This document shows positions 1 to 13,051 of a DNA stretch of 64,000 nt, piece by piece. The stretch comes from Chrysoperla carnea (lineage: Eukaryota > Arthropoda > Insecta > Neuroptera > Chrysopidae): assembly GCF_905475395.1 (NCBI RefSeq), contig NC_058339.1, positions 59,467,172 to 59,531,171 of the forward strand, written 5' to 3'. Below the pieces are notes generated by a model, which saw only the letters and a program-made list of their open reading frames with translations, made no database searches and was not told the DNA's origin. A program made the position numbers and the translations under genes. Each line of letters opens with the position of its first letter. Within the stretch, counting starts at the first letter, position 1.

Positions 1-1341
1 TTAAAAACTTGTCATTTGACGTATTTAGGGGATTTAAATATTCAAAGAAGGACATACAAAAACACTAAAGAAAAACAGTAGCACAGATTATTATTTATTA
101 CATAAATAGATAGGCAACTCTACTGTACATGAAATGTTATCCAAAAAGCCCCGCGGGAATTAGGTACTATTTGAATTATTTCTATTCAGTTTTTCTTTTT
201 TTTTTTTAATTTTCTTGTATTTATTTGCCTTCTAATAAATAAAAAAGTGAAGTTTTTTAAATAAAATAACAAATATTAATAAAATAATAATTTATTGCAA
301 TATTTGAAACAAAATAGCATTTATTTTAATATGAACATTATTAATAACAATGATTAGTTTGATGTAAGTTAAATGGAATGTTAAACCATTTTATTTCGTT
401 ATTAGTCAATTATAATCACAAATAAACACTACCTAAATGTAATCAACACGATTAACAAGACCTAAGCGCTAAAATAAACTCAGTACATACCATAAAATAA
501 TCGGAAAATAATATAAACACACTTAAAACGACTAAATTACACTAATTAGTTTATTGAACAGGGGCATAATGAAAACGACCAAAATACTTAAATAATGTCA
601 CTATTCGCTCCGTGCGTGAGTTTCGTTTCCATGGTAACGATACACTACTTTAATTATAGAATTGTATGGATGCATATATAATTGTATGGATTGCATTTGA
701 GACTTACATTGAAAATTTAATATTATTGTCCTACAAATTTAAATAAATAATTATGATAATTTACATTTGAAAAATAATATTTGTGCAATTTGATTTCTTA
801 TTTTCACAATTTTTAATGCATTAAGTTTAATTAATTCGTGTTTTACAATAATTTTAATTTGACATTTCTATAACATTAACATGTAAAGAACTTTAGAAGC
901 AAATTAGTAATAACAGCCCCCTTTAACGAAAAAATTTTTCACTGGAAGCGCTAAAATAATCCACAAAATGTGAATAAAGACAATCAATTGAGAATACACA
1001 CAATAATTTTAATGACATTCAAACGAATTTTGAAAGAAGTATTGTTTATTTATTTAAAAGTATATAAAATATTGTTTCCAGAACAACCATTGAAATGGAT
1101 AAATTATTATCAAAACTAATAGATGGCCGTACACGAATATAACGTGTAGAGCCACCTGGAGAAAGGCACCTTCAGAGAACCAAAATAGTAAAAATTTTAC
1201 AGGGAGTTGCAGATCTGTTTTAAATTAAAAACTATAATCTGTCCTGTGAACAGTTGGATAAAAATGAAAATTTCAATCTTCAATGAAGTGTGAAGTGTAT
1301 TAAAATTATTTGAATTATATTTTAAAGAAATATAATTCATA
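1..1341. other. Left-edge intergenic DNA and mRpL19 upstream region
   Basis: No coding region is recognisable on either strand. The DNA is A+T-rich with many short stops in all frames. It contains the 5' untranslated and promoter region of the following gene, but I cannot place the start of transcription. A short GC-richer patch around 600-640 carries an RFX-like motif, listed separately. Confidence 0.5.
625..638. promoter_or_regulatory. Possible RFX X-box-like palindrome
   Basis: The 14 bases GTTTCCATGGTAAC resemble the RFX X-box (two inverted half-sites, GTNRCC and RGYAAC). The right half-site fits fully. The left has T where a purine is expected. It lies in a small GC-richer patch about 700 bp before the mRpL19 start codon. 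No ciliary gene is visible beside it, so function is only inferred and chance remains possible. Confidence 0.22.
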
Positions 1342-2970
1342 ATGAATTCCACCATTATTTTTCGTCATATTAAAAATAAAATCGATTATAAACGAGGTAT
1401 TTTTTATTTTTTTTAAATACACAACATCACCAAAAGATAACCTATAAATTCTGAACATTTTTTTTAGTATGGGGCTGTTATTACTCAGTAAAACCTGATG
1501 TAGAACTTAAACCAAAAGCTAGAACTGACACATCTACTACAACAAATCTTAGATTCGCTTACAGAGAATTTTTACCAGATCCAAAATCAGAATGGAGAAA
1601 TGCTGTTCGAGAAAAATTGGAACGTTCGGACATGATTGAAAGACGAACACATATTGATATTCCTGAATTTTATGTGGGTATGTATGCTAGGGCTGATAAT
1701 AAAAGTTTAATGGGCTAACTAAATAATCGCATTTAGGTTCAATATTAGCAGTCACCTCGTCGGATGTTCATTCTGTTGGAAAAGTAAATAGATTCGTTGG
1801 AATTTGTATACATAGAGAGGGGTGTGGACTTCGTTCAAAATTTATAATACGAAACGTGATTGATAATCAAGTTAGTATTTTTTATTACTCAAATAAATTT
1901 TCTTTTGCAAACCAAAGGTCGGGGCTCTATTAATTAGAAGTAGATGGTAAATTCTAATTAAAACTAACTACATCACAAATATTAACTAAAAAATTTGCAA
2001 TTAGTTGTTCACAGCAGAATTTTTGTAGTTTTTTGTTTCTCTTGATTGTTTGTCGCATGAAAATCTTTCTACACGTTCAATACTATCATAATAGTTGACT
2101 ACACACTTACCTAATTATCGTTTTAAACAGCGAATACTTACACAGTAAAAATTTCAACTTGTATTTGGAAATAGCCTTTGTTTAATTTTAATATTAAGAC
2201 GGATTTTTATTCAAGTTTTTATTAAACGACCCAAACAATTTAAAGTTACTTATTATTTTTCAGGGTATTGAAGTAATGTATGAAATGTACGATCCAACTT
2301 TACAAAAGATTGAAGTATTACGTTTAGAAAAACGATTAGATGATAAATTATTATACTTAAGAGACGCTTTACCAGAATACAGTACATTTGATGTGAATAT
2401 GGAACCAGAATATTTGCCTGAAGGTGCTCCCGTACCTATAAATACTACAAAGGTATAACAATTTTCATTAAAATTTAAACTGTTCAGAACATTTCCAAAT
2501 TTAAACTTATACTTGTTTCATAATGTATGTATACTTGAAGTATCTTCTCCTGCCATCAGTCGAGAAAAATTACACATGCACATTAATAAATATCTTAATT
2601 TGTCTCATTTTTATTTTTTATATGTAAATAAAATTTGTCCACTCTATTCGAGCGGTCATTATATTATGGTTCAACATTCATGTATTAACTAGGAAATAAT
2701 TAATATTTGCAGGTTAAGTTAAAACCCAGACCTTGGCTAGAAAGATGGCAACGTCAAGACTTGAAAGGAGTAGATGGCTTGGAATATGATGATTGTCGTG
2801 CTACTCCATGGGAAAAATATGATTTAATGAAACAATATAAAGCAACAATACCAGAGGAAGATCAAAATACAATATTTTCCGAAGTACATTCTCAATTACA
2901 TCAACTTGAGATTACGAGAAAGAAATTAAAACGGAAACGTACTTTCGTTGTTCCCAAGAAAAAGGCTTGA
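1342..2970 (+). CDS. mRpL19: Mitochondrial ribosomal protein L19 (bL19m), five coding exons
   Basis: Nuclear gene for a protein of the large mitoribosomal subunit, acting in mitochondrial translation. Coding exons: 1342-1396, 1468-1677, 1737-1870, 2264-2452, 2713-2970. All introns are GT-AG and phases agree, giving 846 nt and 281 residues, close to human MRPL19 (292). Exon 1 encodes an 18-residue start ([18 protein letters not shown]), basic and without acidic residues before Asp15, which suits a mitochondrial presequence. The ATG has A at -3. The bL19 core runs from about residue 85 to 185. It includes ERSDMIERR and IPEFYVGS before it, and the family signature LEKRLDD...[15 protein letters not shown] at about 154-178. 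The basic tail ends in [12 protein letters not shown] variant poly(A) signal, ATTAAA, lies at 3028-3033. Identity is confident. Exon 1 is inferred from phase fit and presequence character; an extra non-coding first exon is possible. Confidence 0.95.
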
Positions 2971-4810
2971 AATTTGTTAAATGTTTAACTTTTTAATGAT
3001 AAATTTATACTTATTATTGTGTTTGTAATTAAAATTGTAGATATTTTATCCATTTGTTTAATATTCACTCCTTTTTCCATTATCAATCAGATTTTTCGCA
3101 ATGGGTATTTTACAATATTTGCATTGCTTATTGCGCAAGTTAACGGTTTTGTTAATTTGAGTGAAGAGACTTTATCTAATTGTTCGTTAGAAAATGTGCG
3201 AACTAAAAAAATGGTAGATTTTTTAAAGTGGCTATAAATTTAGCACCCCATACCATCTATCTCTCTCGTACCACAGTAATATACTGTTTGTAAACCGCAT
3301 TGTTAACCATTTATGTTATATGAAGTAACAAGAGTTCTAATGGACGTTTTTTGTATAAAATAAAGAGGGATTGTATATGTGTATACAAGCAGCAGGTCAG
3401 ACTCAGCACTTACAATATCAATCACACAGTAACACATAACCATAACACACAGTACACATTCCTTTTTAGTTTTATACATGAGAGCGGCCATAAAAACTCT
3501 TCTTCCTTCATATATTCTATATGGCTAACGTGAAAGGCTTACAATCGGTAAATAAATTACCTACGAACATACTCATTCGCTCGATTCGAGCGATGTAAAT
3601 TCACCTTAAACGCAATTAATAAACGAGTTCGAGACTATCGATATATTTTCCAACGAGTTTATGAGATTAGTGTTGAAGATTTTTCAATCATTAATCATAA
3701 TTTTATACAGTGCATGTGACAGATCTGTTTCTCTTAATCTAATTTCGTTTCGCAAGTTACCTGTAATGTTGAATTCACGCAGCACACAAGATGCGGCAAG
3801 CGAACTGCCGAATGGAATTATTGATTGGAGAAGTATGGATCTCTATTCCTGAATTTCATGTGGCTACTCAAAAAGTGTCCACGAAATAGTATTAAGAACT
3901 GTACTGTATATATGTATATTGTATTTATCTGCAACTGCACCGCCATTGTAATTATAAGGCTGTTTAAAAAGTCACATTTCGTTACACAGAAGGTATATAT
4001 ACTCCCTACCTCTACCCTCCACACAATAGATAAAAAATTTGAAAAATACTTCTATTGTGCAATTGCTCTGCAAAATAGTTAACAGTTTCGACAGTTTGTT
4101 GCATGGACACTATGCAAGGACACTCAACTACATATAACCAAATACATGTCAAAAAGATGGCAGTTGTGTTCCTTTTGCACCGTGATAGAGGCGAAGAGTT
4201 CGGTGCAAAAGAAACACCGGCGACGCAGTAATTTCTGCGATTTCGTTACAAATTTTGTCAATTCTTGGTTTGTTGCTACACAAGAGAACTAACTCAGAAG
4301 TTGTTCAGCCAGAGATATGTTTTGATCACCAAACAATCACAGTTAAAATTTACAACTAAAATTTAATAAGTAAATACTTGAAGCACTGTTATTTTTTCAG
4401 TAACTACATTTGTGCTAATGTTGCAGTCATTATATTTATAATTTCCATAAGAAGTACACTTTAATTTGCCTTTCTTCACTTTGAAAACGCTTTAAAATGT
4501 AACTTAAGAAAAAAATGTATGCCTTGTGCTATTCTATGATTATGAACGCCACCACTACCCTAAACTCTACAGATATTGCAGAACGTATCCCAATGTTTAT
4601 GTCAAGTTTTTCTTGAAGTTTTTTATTAATTAAAATTAATAAATTGAATTATACATTATTAGGCTAAAATATTTAAGTACAAATTTAAATTAGAAAAACC
4701 ATATATTATCATAATTTAATTAGTAAAACTATTAAAGTGATATAATAATTATTGTTTATTACGCTTAACTTACATGTTTGTTACTACATCTAAAAAAACT
4801 GTTTTTTAAA
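2971..4810. other. Spacer between mRpL19 and Nup188
   Basis: This 1.84-kb spacer holds the mRpL19 3' end and the Nup188 promoter and 5' UTR. Short open frames here (for example 3019-3237, 3661-3852, 3825-4082) have A+T-driven composition, no recognisable domain, and overlap open frames on the other strand, so I do not call them genes. A clear inverted repeat at 4166-4217 is listed separately. It is followed by a small palindrome, CGCAG-6-CTGCG, near 4225-4240. Confidence 0.5.
4166..4217. repeat. Hairpin with 17-bp arms and 18-base loop
   Basis: The left arm 4166-4182 (GTGTTCCTTTTGCACCG) and right arm 4201-4217 (CGGTGCAAAAGAAACAC) pair at 16 of 17 positions. As minus-strand RNA the odd position becomes a G:U pair, so the stem would be fully paired. 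It lies about 600 bp before the Nup188 start codon. The arms are too short for most miRNA precursors, so a transposon remnant or regulatory stem is equally possible. Confidence 0.6.
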
Positions 4811-7800
4811 ATGAACTTGCAATCAGAAAATCTGCCGTATTGGAAAAGTATATGGTTAACATGCTCTGGCGTTCAACAAACCACAGCTCGAGATGCTGTG
4901 AAAAAAGATTTGAACGATTGGAAAGATTTTTTTCTAGTTGGATTACATCAATTTAAAAGTCAACAAAGTGAAGATAACCATAACATAAAAAAAAAGCCAA
5001 ATATCAATGAAAAATTGTGGGATTTCGTAAAACGATTAAGCTCTTTTCTCGATGTGACCACAGATCTTGCTTGGTCAATAATCACACAATATTTATTATG
5101 CGAATTTCATGGAACACCGACCACACTACAAAATTTAACTTTAACATATGATACCTCCAGTAAATTATTACGCGATATTTGGTATTTTTATACATCAGAA
5201 CGTATGTTCTATTTAAAAACCCTAAAATTTATTTTGGAGTATCACACAGATATTAACCATCCATATCGTCAAGAGTTTGCGGAATTTATCGAAGATTGTA
5301 ATTTAACTGTGTTCAGAGAATCTTTAATATCACAGTTAAAATTGTTAATATCTGTTAATATTAATTCAAGTGATGATATGAACGCAGAAATGCATTTTTT
5401 ATGGATTAAACGAAATTTACAGGAACAAATTGAAATATTACAGTGTATCAGTTTAACCCATAAAACGAATAATATTACTCCAGAGGAATTTATTTCTTTG
5501 TTAGAATTATTTAGTTGTCATCGATTTGGAACACAACCAATTTATTTTAATGAGGCTGCCCTGATACCACAACATTTACAAAGACGTTTAACTGACTGTG
5601 AAATTGCATTACTTCTTTGCATATTAGATAGCACTTTAGTGAAGTAAGTATTTTATTATACCTTATAAGTAGTAAAGTCATTAAATGTAAATTTAAGGCA
5701 GCTTCTAAACTTCACGACCTAAAGATGGGAAAATCATTTAAACTCATTTAATCGTTACTCTAAATGTGACTTAAAAATAAGCTCTGAATGACCCCCATTG
5801 CTTCATCCTGTTATGTTTTCATGAAATTTGGCGTTATTTAATTAAAAAGGGTAACAAAAAAAGAATAGATCCATATTAATACTGCCCAATAACTCAACCC
5901 GAGGCAAGCTTAATACACGATTGTCAGACGAAGTTCATAAAAAAGTCGTTTTTGCGACTTAATTAGTTTTTCAGTTTACCGAAGATTCATAAAATACTAA
6001 TTTTATTTTACACCATTTAAAATTTTTATACATTTTATTAAATGCTTTATTTGAATTGAAATTTTCAGAAAAAATGTGGAAAAGTGGGATACACCAATTA
6101 AAAAGGATGTAGATAATTGGATAACTCGTTTATCTAACGAATTTGGTGATGACTTATCATCGATTGTTTTATCGTGGATGTTAATTCGATTTAATATCAA
6201 ATTCAAGCCAAATAAGGATATTGTAACGGCAACACTCAAACAATTGCGAGTACTTGTCACAAGCACTACATTCAAGGTTTGTTTAGTCATTATGAAAAAA
6301 GAAATGCCTTTGGAATAATTATTTCTTTAAATTTAGGATAAATCCCAAGCATCGATAATCTTTCGTAAAAGTGTTTACAATTTATTACATTTGATAAGAA
6401 ATCGAGAAAGCGAAGAAGGCAACGAACAAGTGTATACGCAGTGTTTATCACAAGTTTTAAAGGATTCTGAAACAGCTGAACATTATTGGAAAGAACAAGA
6501 TGAACAAATGTCGATACCGAGAGAAAAATGGTTTTTTCCAACTGATTTTAATAGTTACAGTTTGGTTGCCAATGGGTTAGCCCTAGCTGATAATAATAGT
6601 TATAATAAGGTATTTAATATGTAAATATCAGAATTCTATGCTTGAATTCACGCATTCCGTCTATTGACCAAACTGAACAAGTAACCGGGGCCCAACAATC
6701 CTTGATTCTACATTCTTCATATTAAATGTTTTTCTTCTTTTGATGCAAAGAATCTATTTCAGAAGTGTGTTAGACTATTTTTTAATTACTCTTTATGATT
6801 CACTTATCAGATTTTTTGATATCATATTACAGTCATAGGCTGTTTTTTTGTTAGTAACTGAACATCCTGTAATATGATTAAATTTTGAAATCGCTGTCGG
6901 GTTTAAATGTACGAAATAATTTTTTTAATTTGTTTTGTAAATAATTATAATATCATTTTTAGGTACTCGAAGAAACACACAAAATGCCTGGCATTTGCAT
7001 TCCATTTTCACAAAGTGTAGCTAAATGTTTAGTTCGCAAGAATAATATTTATTATTTTCGCACTAACTATTGCGTAATAAATAAACAGAGCATTCCCGAA
7101 GGAAGTGTTTGTATTCTTGAACCAGAACACAATCCAAAAACAGTTCATGTACAATGTGAATCAAATTATTGGGTTGTATTTTCACATTTATTGTCGATGT
7201 GTATAAAATCAGTACGAGGTGGTGGAAAATCACATTTCAAAGAAGTGGAAAATGGGCTACAGTTTTGGCTAACAATTTTAAATAATATTAAATCAAAAAA
7301 TCAATTAACAAATGATCTAGTTAAGCCGTTAAATAATACTTTTGAGTTATTTAATGAATTATTACTAAAACGTAATACAAATACAAAAGTTTATGCTTTG
7401 ATAATAGAAATTATGGCTGCTTTGCATAAAATATCAGTTACTGATGACATTTGTGAAAGATTACGTCAATATAGTTTTTTTCCTGTATTAGTTGATAGTT
7501 ACTTACCGTTTGAACAACTTGTTAAACCCACAAATTTCATCCAGGGTCGAATTTTTGAATTAATTTTAGATTACGAAATTATTCACAACAAATATTATTT
7601 ATTGGAAGCTTATTTAAAATTTCTTCGAGTTAGATTTGAGGTAAGCTATAAGATTCAACAATTTTTTAACTCTAGAAATTTTGAATAATAAAGCAATAAT
7701 ACAAAATTTTTTAAAGTATGCAGCAAATGATTCAAAGAAATACTTTGTAATTTTTGCAAGCTTTAAGTAATGAAAGTAAATATAATAGTTTCATTCAATA

Positions 7801-10800
7801 ATTTTATATTCTTTCAGAAAAATAAAGGAGATTTTGATGCTTTCGAAATACCAGGAATAATATTTATTTTACAAGATATTTTACCAAAGTTTTCTGATTG
7901 GAGATTCGATATTAGTTCCCCTGAACAAACAATTTTATACAATAGTATTTCGCTATTGTTTGATATTTTGCGAGAATCCTCTGGTAACAAAAATAATAAT
8001 TTTCAAATTTTACAAAAAATATGTATTTTCGATTTATTGCACATTACAAATGGCAAAGTGATTTTAAACATAGTGGCACGTGGAAATCGTTATTTAGAAT
8101 TAATTATGCAATCAGAAACAAATTGGGTATCCGGCGAAGTTATACAATATTTGCATATTGTTCAAATGTCGTTAACGATTTTAATGTTACTTTTCCAAAA
8201 GAAATCTTTGATTACCAGCAGAGAGAATGACATGCCATTAGAAGTTCTTATGTTCACACAACCAAAGGAGGAAGATACATTACAAATTATTCGAAATATT
8301 GCCAGCTACATGGATCACATATTTCATAAACAATTACCAGTGCTTTCTTGTCGAATTCTTCGAAAATTTGCATTGAAAATACAAATTTCTTTACATGGAT
8401 GTTTTGATATGGATTCCGATCAAATTCGACATGTTTTTATTCATCGATTACGTAATAAAGAAGAATCAAATGATTTAAAAATTGCCATATTAGATTTTAT
8501 AATTGCATGTGTTAAAAAACAACCGGGATTGACACAAACATTCTTCTCAAAATCATCATTGGAAGAAAATAATAAAACTGATGAAGAGAGCTTATTAAGT
8601 TTAATGGAGGAATTTCTCGATTTAATGTCATCAGAAACGGAATTTTTAGGTGATCCAACATTACGATCTATGATGAGTCTGTTTCATGAATTATGGAAGA
8701 ATCAAAAACAAGTTGTTGTATCTGTAATGCGAAACAGTGATAAATTTTGGGATAAATTATGTAGTCCGTTAAAATTTAAAATTATTACTAGTTTAATAAA
8801 ATCATACTCACAAATTTTTAATATTATCAGTATTGAATTATACATGACCATATATGAAACTGATGCAAATTTAAAAGCAGTAGTTAAAAATATTTTAAAT
8901 CCTAATGAAATTTATTTCGAACGATGGATTAATTATATTTTTAAAGAAAATATTTCATCAAAAATTCGAAATAATTCGCAAGATGTTGAAAATAACTGTC
9001 CACATTGGCTATCGTTATTACAATCGTGGAAAGATTTTATGAATATTATAATAAATCGATATCCAAATTTTATGGAACCTAAAGCAAAATCTATGATGGG
9101 ACATGCTTGTTTAAAGGCACTTGTGGATCAAATCAATATTATGGAAGATAGTCGTGTAATTACCGTGTTATCTGAACTTTATATACTGATGTTAGGTGCT
9201 TGGAGGGAAAGTATTTTCGATAATCGTACAAAAACAATTCGGTATCTCGCCAAAATCGTATTATTAACACATAATTCACATCGAGCTTGGCATAGACGTA
9301 TTCGATCCGCTGTATTGTCAATTACAGTGTGCATGACACGTTTGTTAAAAGATGAAATTAAATTAAATGAGGATTATGCCATAAAAATATTTAATTCATC
9401 TTGTAAATTAGCATGCGATGAATTGAATTCATTAGAGACATATCATCGATCGCCTTCAACTACAATGGAAGTTGAAAAAAAAGAATTGGATACCGAATTA
9501 TCAACTCAACAAGAATCAATTTTAAAAATTAATTTATTAAATGAAATTTTAATTGTATGTCACGATATGACTGATTTGTATCGCAGTTGCGTACACATGA
9601 AACTGTGTTTACGTCTAGTTCAGTGTTTAGAGTCGATTGTGCAAATTAAACATCTTCGACCTATTACGTTAACAATTTTAGATTGTGTTATGCATTTAGT
9701 TAAAACACGATATGCAGATGAATTTTTAAGTTGTGAGTTGAGTTTGAAATTATGGTTGAAAGTTTTACCACCGAAAGAGTTAATGCTCAAAAATCGTGAT
9801 CCTTTTAATGAGGTAAGAAACTATAGATAAAATAAATTCTTATATAAAACAATCGGCAAGTAAATGGGGTAGCTACATGGTGATATCATTTGGTGCATAT
9901 TCACTAGCCCCCTGAAACATTGCACTAATAAAATTACTTAGTCCAGGGCTACACGATGGGTTATGATATCATTTTCTTAGATAAGACAAAGATACTAATC
10001 ACAAATGAAATTTTTATGTTTTTTCCCATTTTACTGACTTGGCCGATATTTTATCTACACGGTTAAAATATACGAGGAAAGACAAAATTGTTCTTTTTTT
10101 TCTATACCTACCATTCATATATGTAATATGCAAGGTATACTAAGTTTAGTCCTAAGTTTGTAGATTCCTATGAACAAGATATCAAGCTGAAATTTTTACA
10201 GCGTACTCAGGACGTAAAAAGTGAGGTCAAGTTCGTAAATGAGCAACATAGGTCAATTGGGTCTTGACCTATGGGTCTGTAGGACCCATCTTATAAACCG
10301 TTAGAGATAGAACAAAATTTTAAATATAAAAAATCTTCCTTATTAAAAAATAAACAACTTTTGTTTGAAACATTTTTTCGTAAACATCACTGTTTACCCG
10401 TGAGGGCGCAAATTAGGGGTAAATTGTATAGTATTTATTATTTGGAGATATCAGTTACGTATACGTGGCATGTATGTATGTGTAATGTGATAGAGTAATC
10501 AACACTGTCTATGCATGGTATTTCAACAATTAACTCAGTCAATTGTTTGTTTTCACTTGTTTTTAATTGATTATAGTACGGGAGGCGATAGTTTAAAAAA
10601 CCCAAATTATATTATTTAATTACCTAAGAAAAGAAGATACATATCACAAATGAAATTTTTATGTTTTTTTTCCATTTTACTGACTTTTTTTTTTTTTAAT
10701 TTTGGCATTTTATTAGCACGGTTAAAATATACAAAGAAATACAAAGTTTTTTCTTTTTTTTTTTTTTTTGGATTAATAATAAAGCAGGTGATGTTATAAG

Positions 10801-12981
10801 ATTGACCTTCCCCCATCTGATAACCAGATTAAACATATTTTTAATGCATTTTTCACACTAAGTTAAGCTATCTATTTTGAAAGAAAGAAATGTACCTAAC
10901 CATTTAATACGAGTATATTTGAACACACTATCCAAATAAAAATTTTTTATGATTAATCATTTTCAATTTGCAGACTTTGTGGACAACCGATGAATGGTGC
11001 CCATTATATCAGAGAGTAATTTTAATAGTAGGGCTATTATTACGTAAACTTCAAAGTCGATTTTTAGAAGATGCATTGTTATTTGTTGTGATTCATGAGG
11101 GCTATTTGATTGAATGTTTATCACTTATTCGTCAAAGTATCGATCTAAATGCATTGAATGTTGTTGAATCTACAGTTACCTTTATATGTGAAATAATGCA
11201 ATTTCAAAAACAATGGAAACCTTATCATGCCGAATCATATATTCAAATTATTGTAAGTAAGCTGACTTATATTAAATGTATATCGATTTATGATTTTCTA
11301 TATAAAATTTTAGAAAGCATTGACAACTGGTTTATACTGTACAATTGCATTATTATTACGACCAAATCATATTCAAAGTTATAAATATCATGATAACACA
11401 TCGAATGCTGATGATCCAATATCACAAACACGAATTATTGATATTTTAAATAAGTATGTTTGTTAATTAGATTTTTAGAAATAGAAAATGGAATTACTTC
11501 TAATTTTTAGCTTACTATTTATCATTAATTTTGAATTCGATACCTTAATTCGTATATCAGCCAACTCCATATGCGTAAATTTTCCAGATGACACTAAAAA
11601 CTATCATATTCTATTTTCAATCTTTTTTGACAACTTTTTGGAGTTAGACTATGTAAATATCCAATACATGTGGAGGTGCCCGTTTTTAGTACAGCGATTT
11701 CGTCTAAAAACTAATAAAATCATTATAAAATTGTGTATAGCCAGTTTGCTCATTAAAAGTATCGAATGCAAAAATATGATAAAATATATGATAATTTTAA
11801 AACCCCCTCTTTAACGTACGTTTTTTCAACGATTTTAGAATTATAATGCTGTTAGACGTCAATTTTAATGCCTGATAGAGGTTTTTTAACACTAACGGAC
11901 GTGTGTTTAAAACAACGTAGATTAGGGTAGTTTTAGAAATAATTCCATCGTTAAGGATTATAAACTTTATAAAATTCATTTATTTTGAAATAAATTTATT
12001 TTCATTGTAGATTAGTTGATCTTGTCACCAAAATTACACAAGTTTTGTTAAAACAATCTCCACCATTAATGACATTACTTTGCAATCACAGTTCATTTAT
12101 GGAACCAAGTTCAATCATATTAGACTTGGAATTCAATTTACCAAATTTAAGAAATGATGATGATGTAGAATTAAGTTTTGGTACAATAATGGCCGCAATT
12201 AATTTACTTTCTCGAGCACTACAACAGGTTTGTTTTGCAAATTATTCTTTTTGTAGCTTTAGTTTTACAAATATTTATTTTTCAGATATATATCGATGAG
12301 TCAAAAAATGAGAATACTGGAATAATGTCACGTAGTCAATTAAGCCCCAGAAAACGTTTGGGCCCTTCAATTACAAGTAATAGTACGAAAATTAATTCAA
12401 ACTCTGATTTTACGGATTTGTATCCATCATCACCGTCAGTGAACATAAGTAACACATCGTGGTTCCGACATTTAGATAAAAATAAATCGATACGGGCGTT
12501 GGAAGTTATGTTAAGTCTGCTCGCGTCACAAACTCTAATTTATTTATTTGATAAGCAAGAACCACGAAAGAATCGACAACTTATATGCAGAGAAATTAGC
12601 TCTGAACTTGGTGTATTTCATGAATATGTTAAACTCATTTCTCGTGGATGGTCCTCTCGTGGTTTCGAAGATTATTCAGTTATACCACGAATAAAACTTG
12701 GATGCAGTCCAATACATGAAAAAGTCACTATTGAACCTAGGGATTTGAGCTTACAATATTATGAAGAAGAATTTAATCCGTATACGCTAGAGAAGACAAT
12801 GTTTTCTGATTTGAGAAAACAAATTGTTGATGTTTATTTGAAAAATTCACGAGAATTAATTGGTTCACAATCAGATGGTGATCCTATTGTTATTTTAAGT
12901 AAAGTTAAGTTTGATTTTCCTGATTATTTTATTTTTATTTCGAACTTATTTGTATCAATTTGTAAACGCGAAGAATACTAA
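4811..12981 (+). CDS. Nup188: Nucleoporin Nup188, nine coding exons
   Basis: Large alpha-helical scaffold nucleoporin of the inner ring of the nuclear pore complex, a paralogue of Nup205 that works with Nup93. Coding exons: 4811-5643, 6069-6276, 6337-6609, 6963-7640, 7818-9812, 10974-11252, 11314-11453, 12011-12227, 12286-12981. All are GT-AG with agreeing phases, total 5319 nt and 1772 residues (human NUP188 is 1749). Similarity recalled from the family: HPYRQEFAEF near the N terminus, IPEGSVCI...YWVVFSHLL at about 480-516 (the SH3-like insertion), LPKFSDWRFD, KIAILDFI...KKQPGL at about 885, and SFGTIMAAINLLSRAL near 1525. The ATG at 4811 is preceded by AAA (A at -3). An in-frame TTG further upstream is not a plausible start. 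The last exon carries SSELGVFHEYVKLIS, matching the family C terminus. No frameshift or internal stop is seen, so the gene looks functional. Confidence 0.96.
9991..10102. repeat. Left copy of a ~110-bp direct repeat in Nup188 intron 5
   Basis: It starts GATACTAATCACAAATGAAA and runs through a TTTTACTGACTT block and a GGTTAAAATATAC block. The same ordered blocks recur at 10635-10759 after the family A insertion. The copies differ by substitutions and by expansion of T runs. Confidence 0.7.
10103..10562 (-). mobile_element. Family A interspersed repeat, copy 1 (internally deleted)
   Basis: Reverse-oriented copy of the unclassified repeat, inside Nup188 intron 5. It starts with the TATACC...GGTATAC terminal hairpin and ends with the TCACTTGTTTT end. 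About 100 bp present in other copies, including the GACAGACGGA microsatellite, is missing between AGTTTGTAG and the GATATCAAGCTG block. No protein-coding capacity. Confidence 0.75.
10635..10759. repeat. Right copy of the ~110-bp direct repeat
   Basis: It matches 9991-10102 block by block (ATCACAAATGAAATTTTTAT, CCATTTTACTGACTT, ACGGTTAAAATATAC) with longer T tracts. Together the copies bracket the family A element. Confidence 0.7.
10801..10850. repeat. Fragment of the family D foldback arm
   Basis: The stretch ATTGACCTTCCCCCATCTGA followed by TAACCAGATTAAACATATT matches the outer end of the inverted arms at 50527-51000 and the solo arm at 53785. It lies right after the second direct repeat in Nup188 intron 5. 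Confidence 0.5.
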
Positions 12982-13007
12982 ACACATTTTATACGATTTT
13001 TTGATAA

Positions 13008-13051
13008 AATAAACTAATTGAGTTTTATAAGATTTGTTGTGTCTCAATAAA
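13008..13051 (+). terminator. Nup188 poly(A) signals
   Basis: Two canonical AATAAA hexamers follow the stop codon, at 13008-13013 and 13046-13051. The second is followed by a T-rich stretch, as expected near a cleavage site. Either would give a very short 3' UTR. Confidence 0.6.

Noticed and set aside
3019-3237. 72-codon plus-strand frame after mRpL19
   Set aside because: Starts from a non-ATG codon in the presumed 3' UTR, A+T-driven composition, no domain.
4778-4810. Upstream in-frame extension of Nup188 from a TTG
   Set aside because: A non-ATG start would be unusual in an animal gene. The ATG at 4811 has a good context and the family N terminus starts near there.
11488-11814. 108-codon plus-strand frame
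   Set aside because: Lies inside Nup188 intron 7, no domain, and an overlapping antisense frame is also open.
12235-12285. Upstream part of the frame leading into the last Nup188 exon
   Set aside because: It is intron read-through. The acceptor at 12284-12285 and phase continuity place the exon start at 12286.
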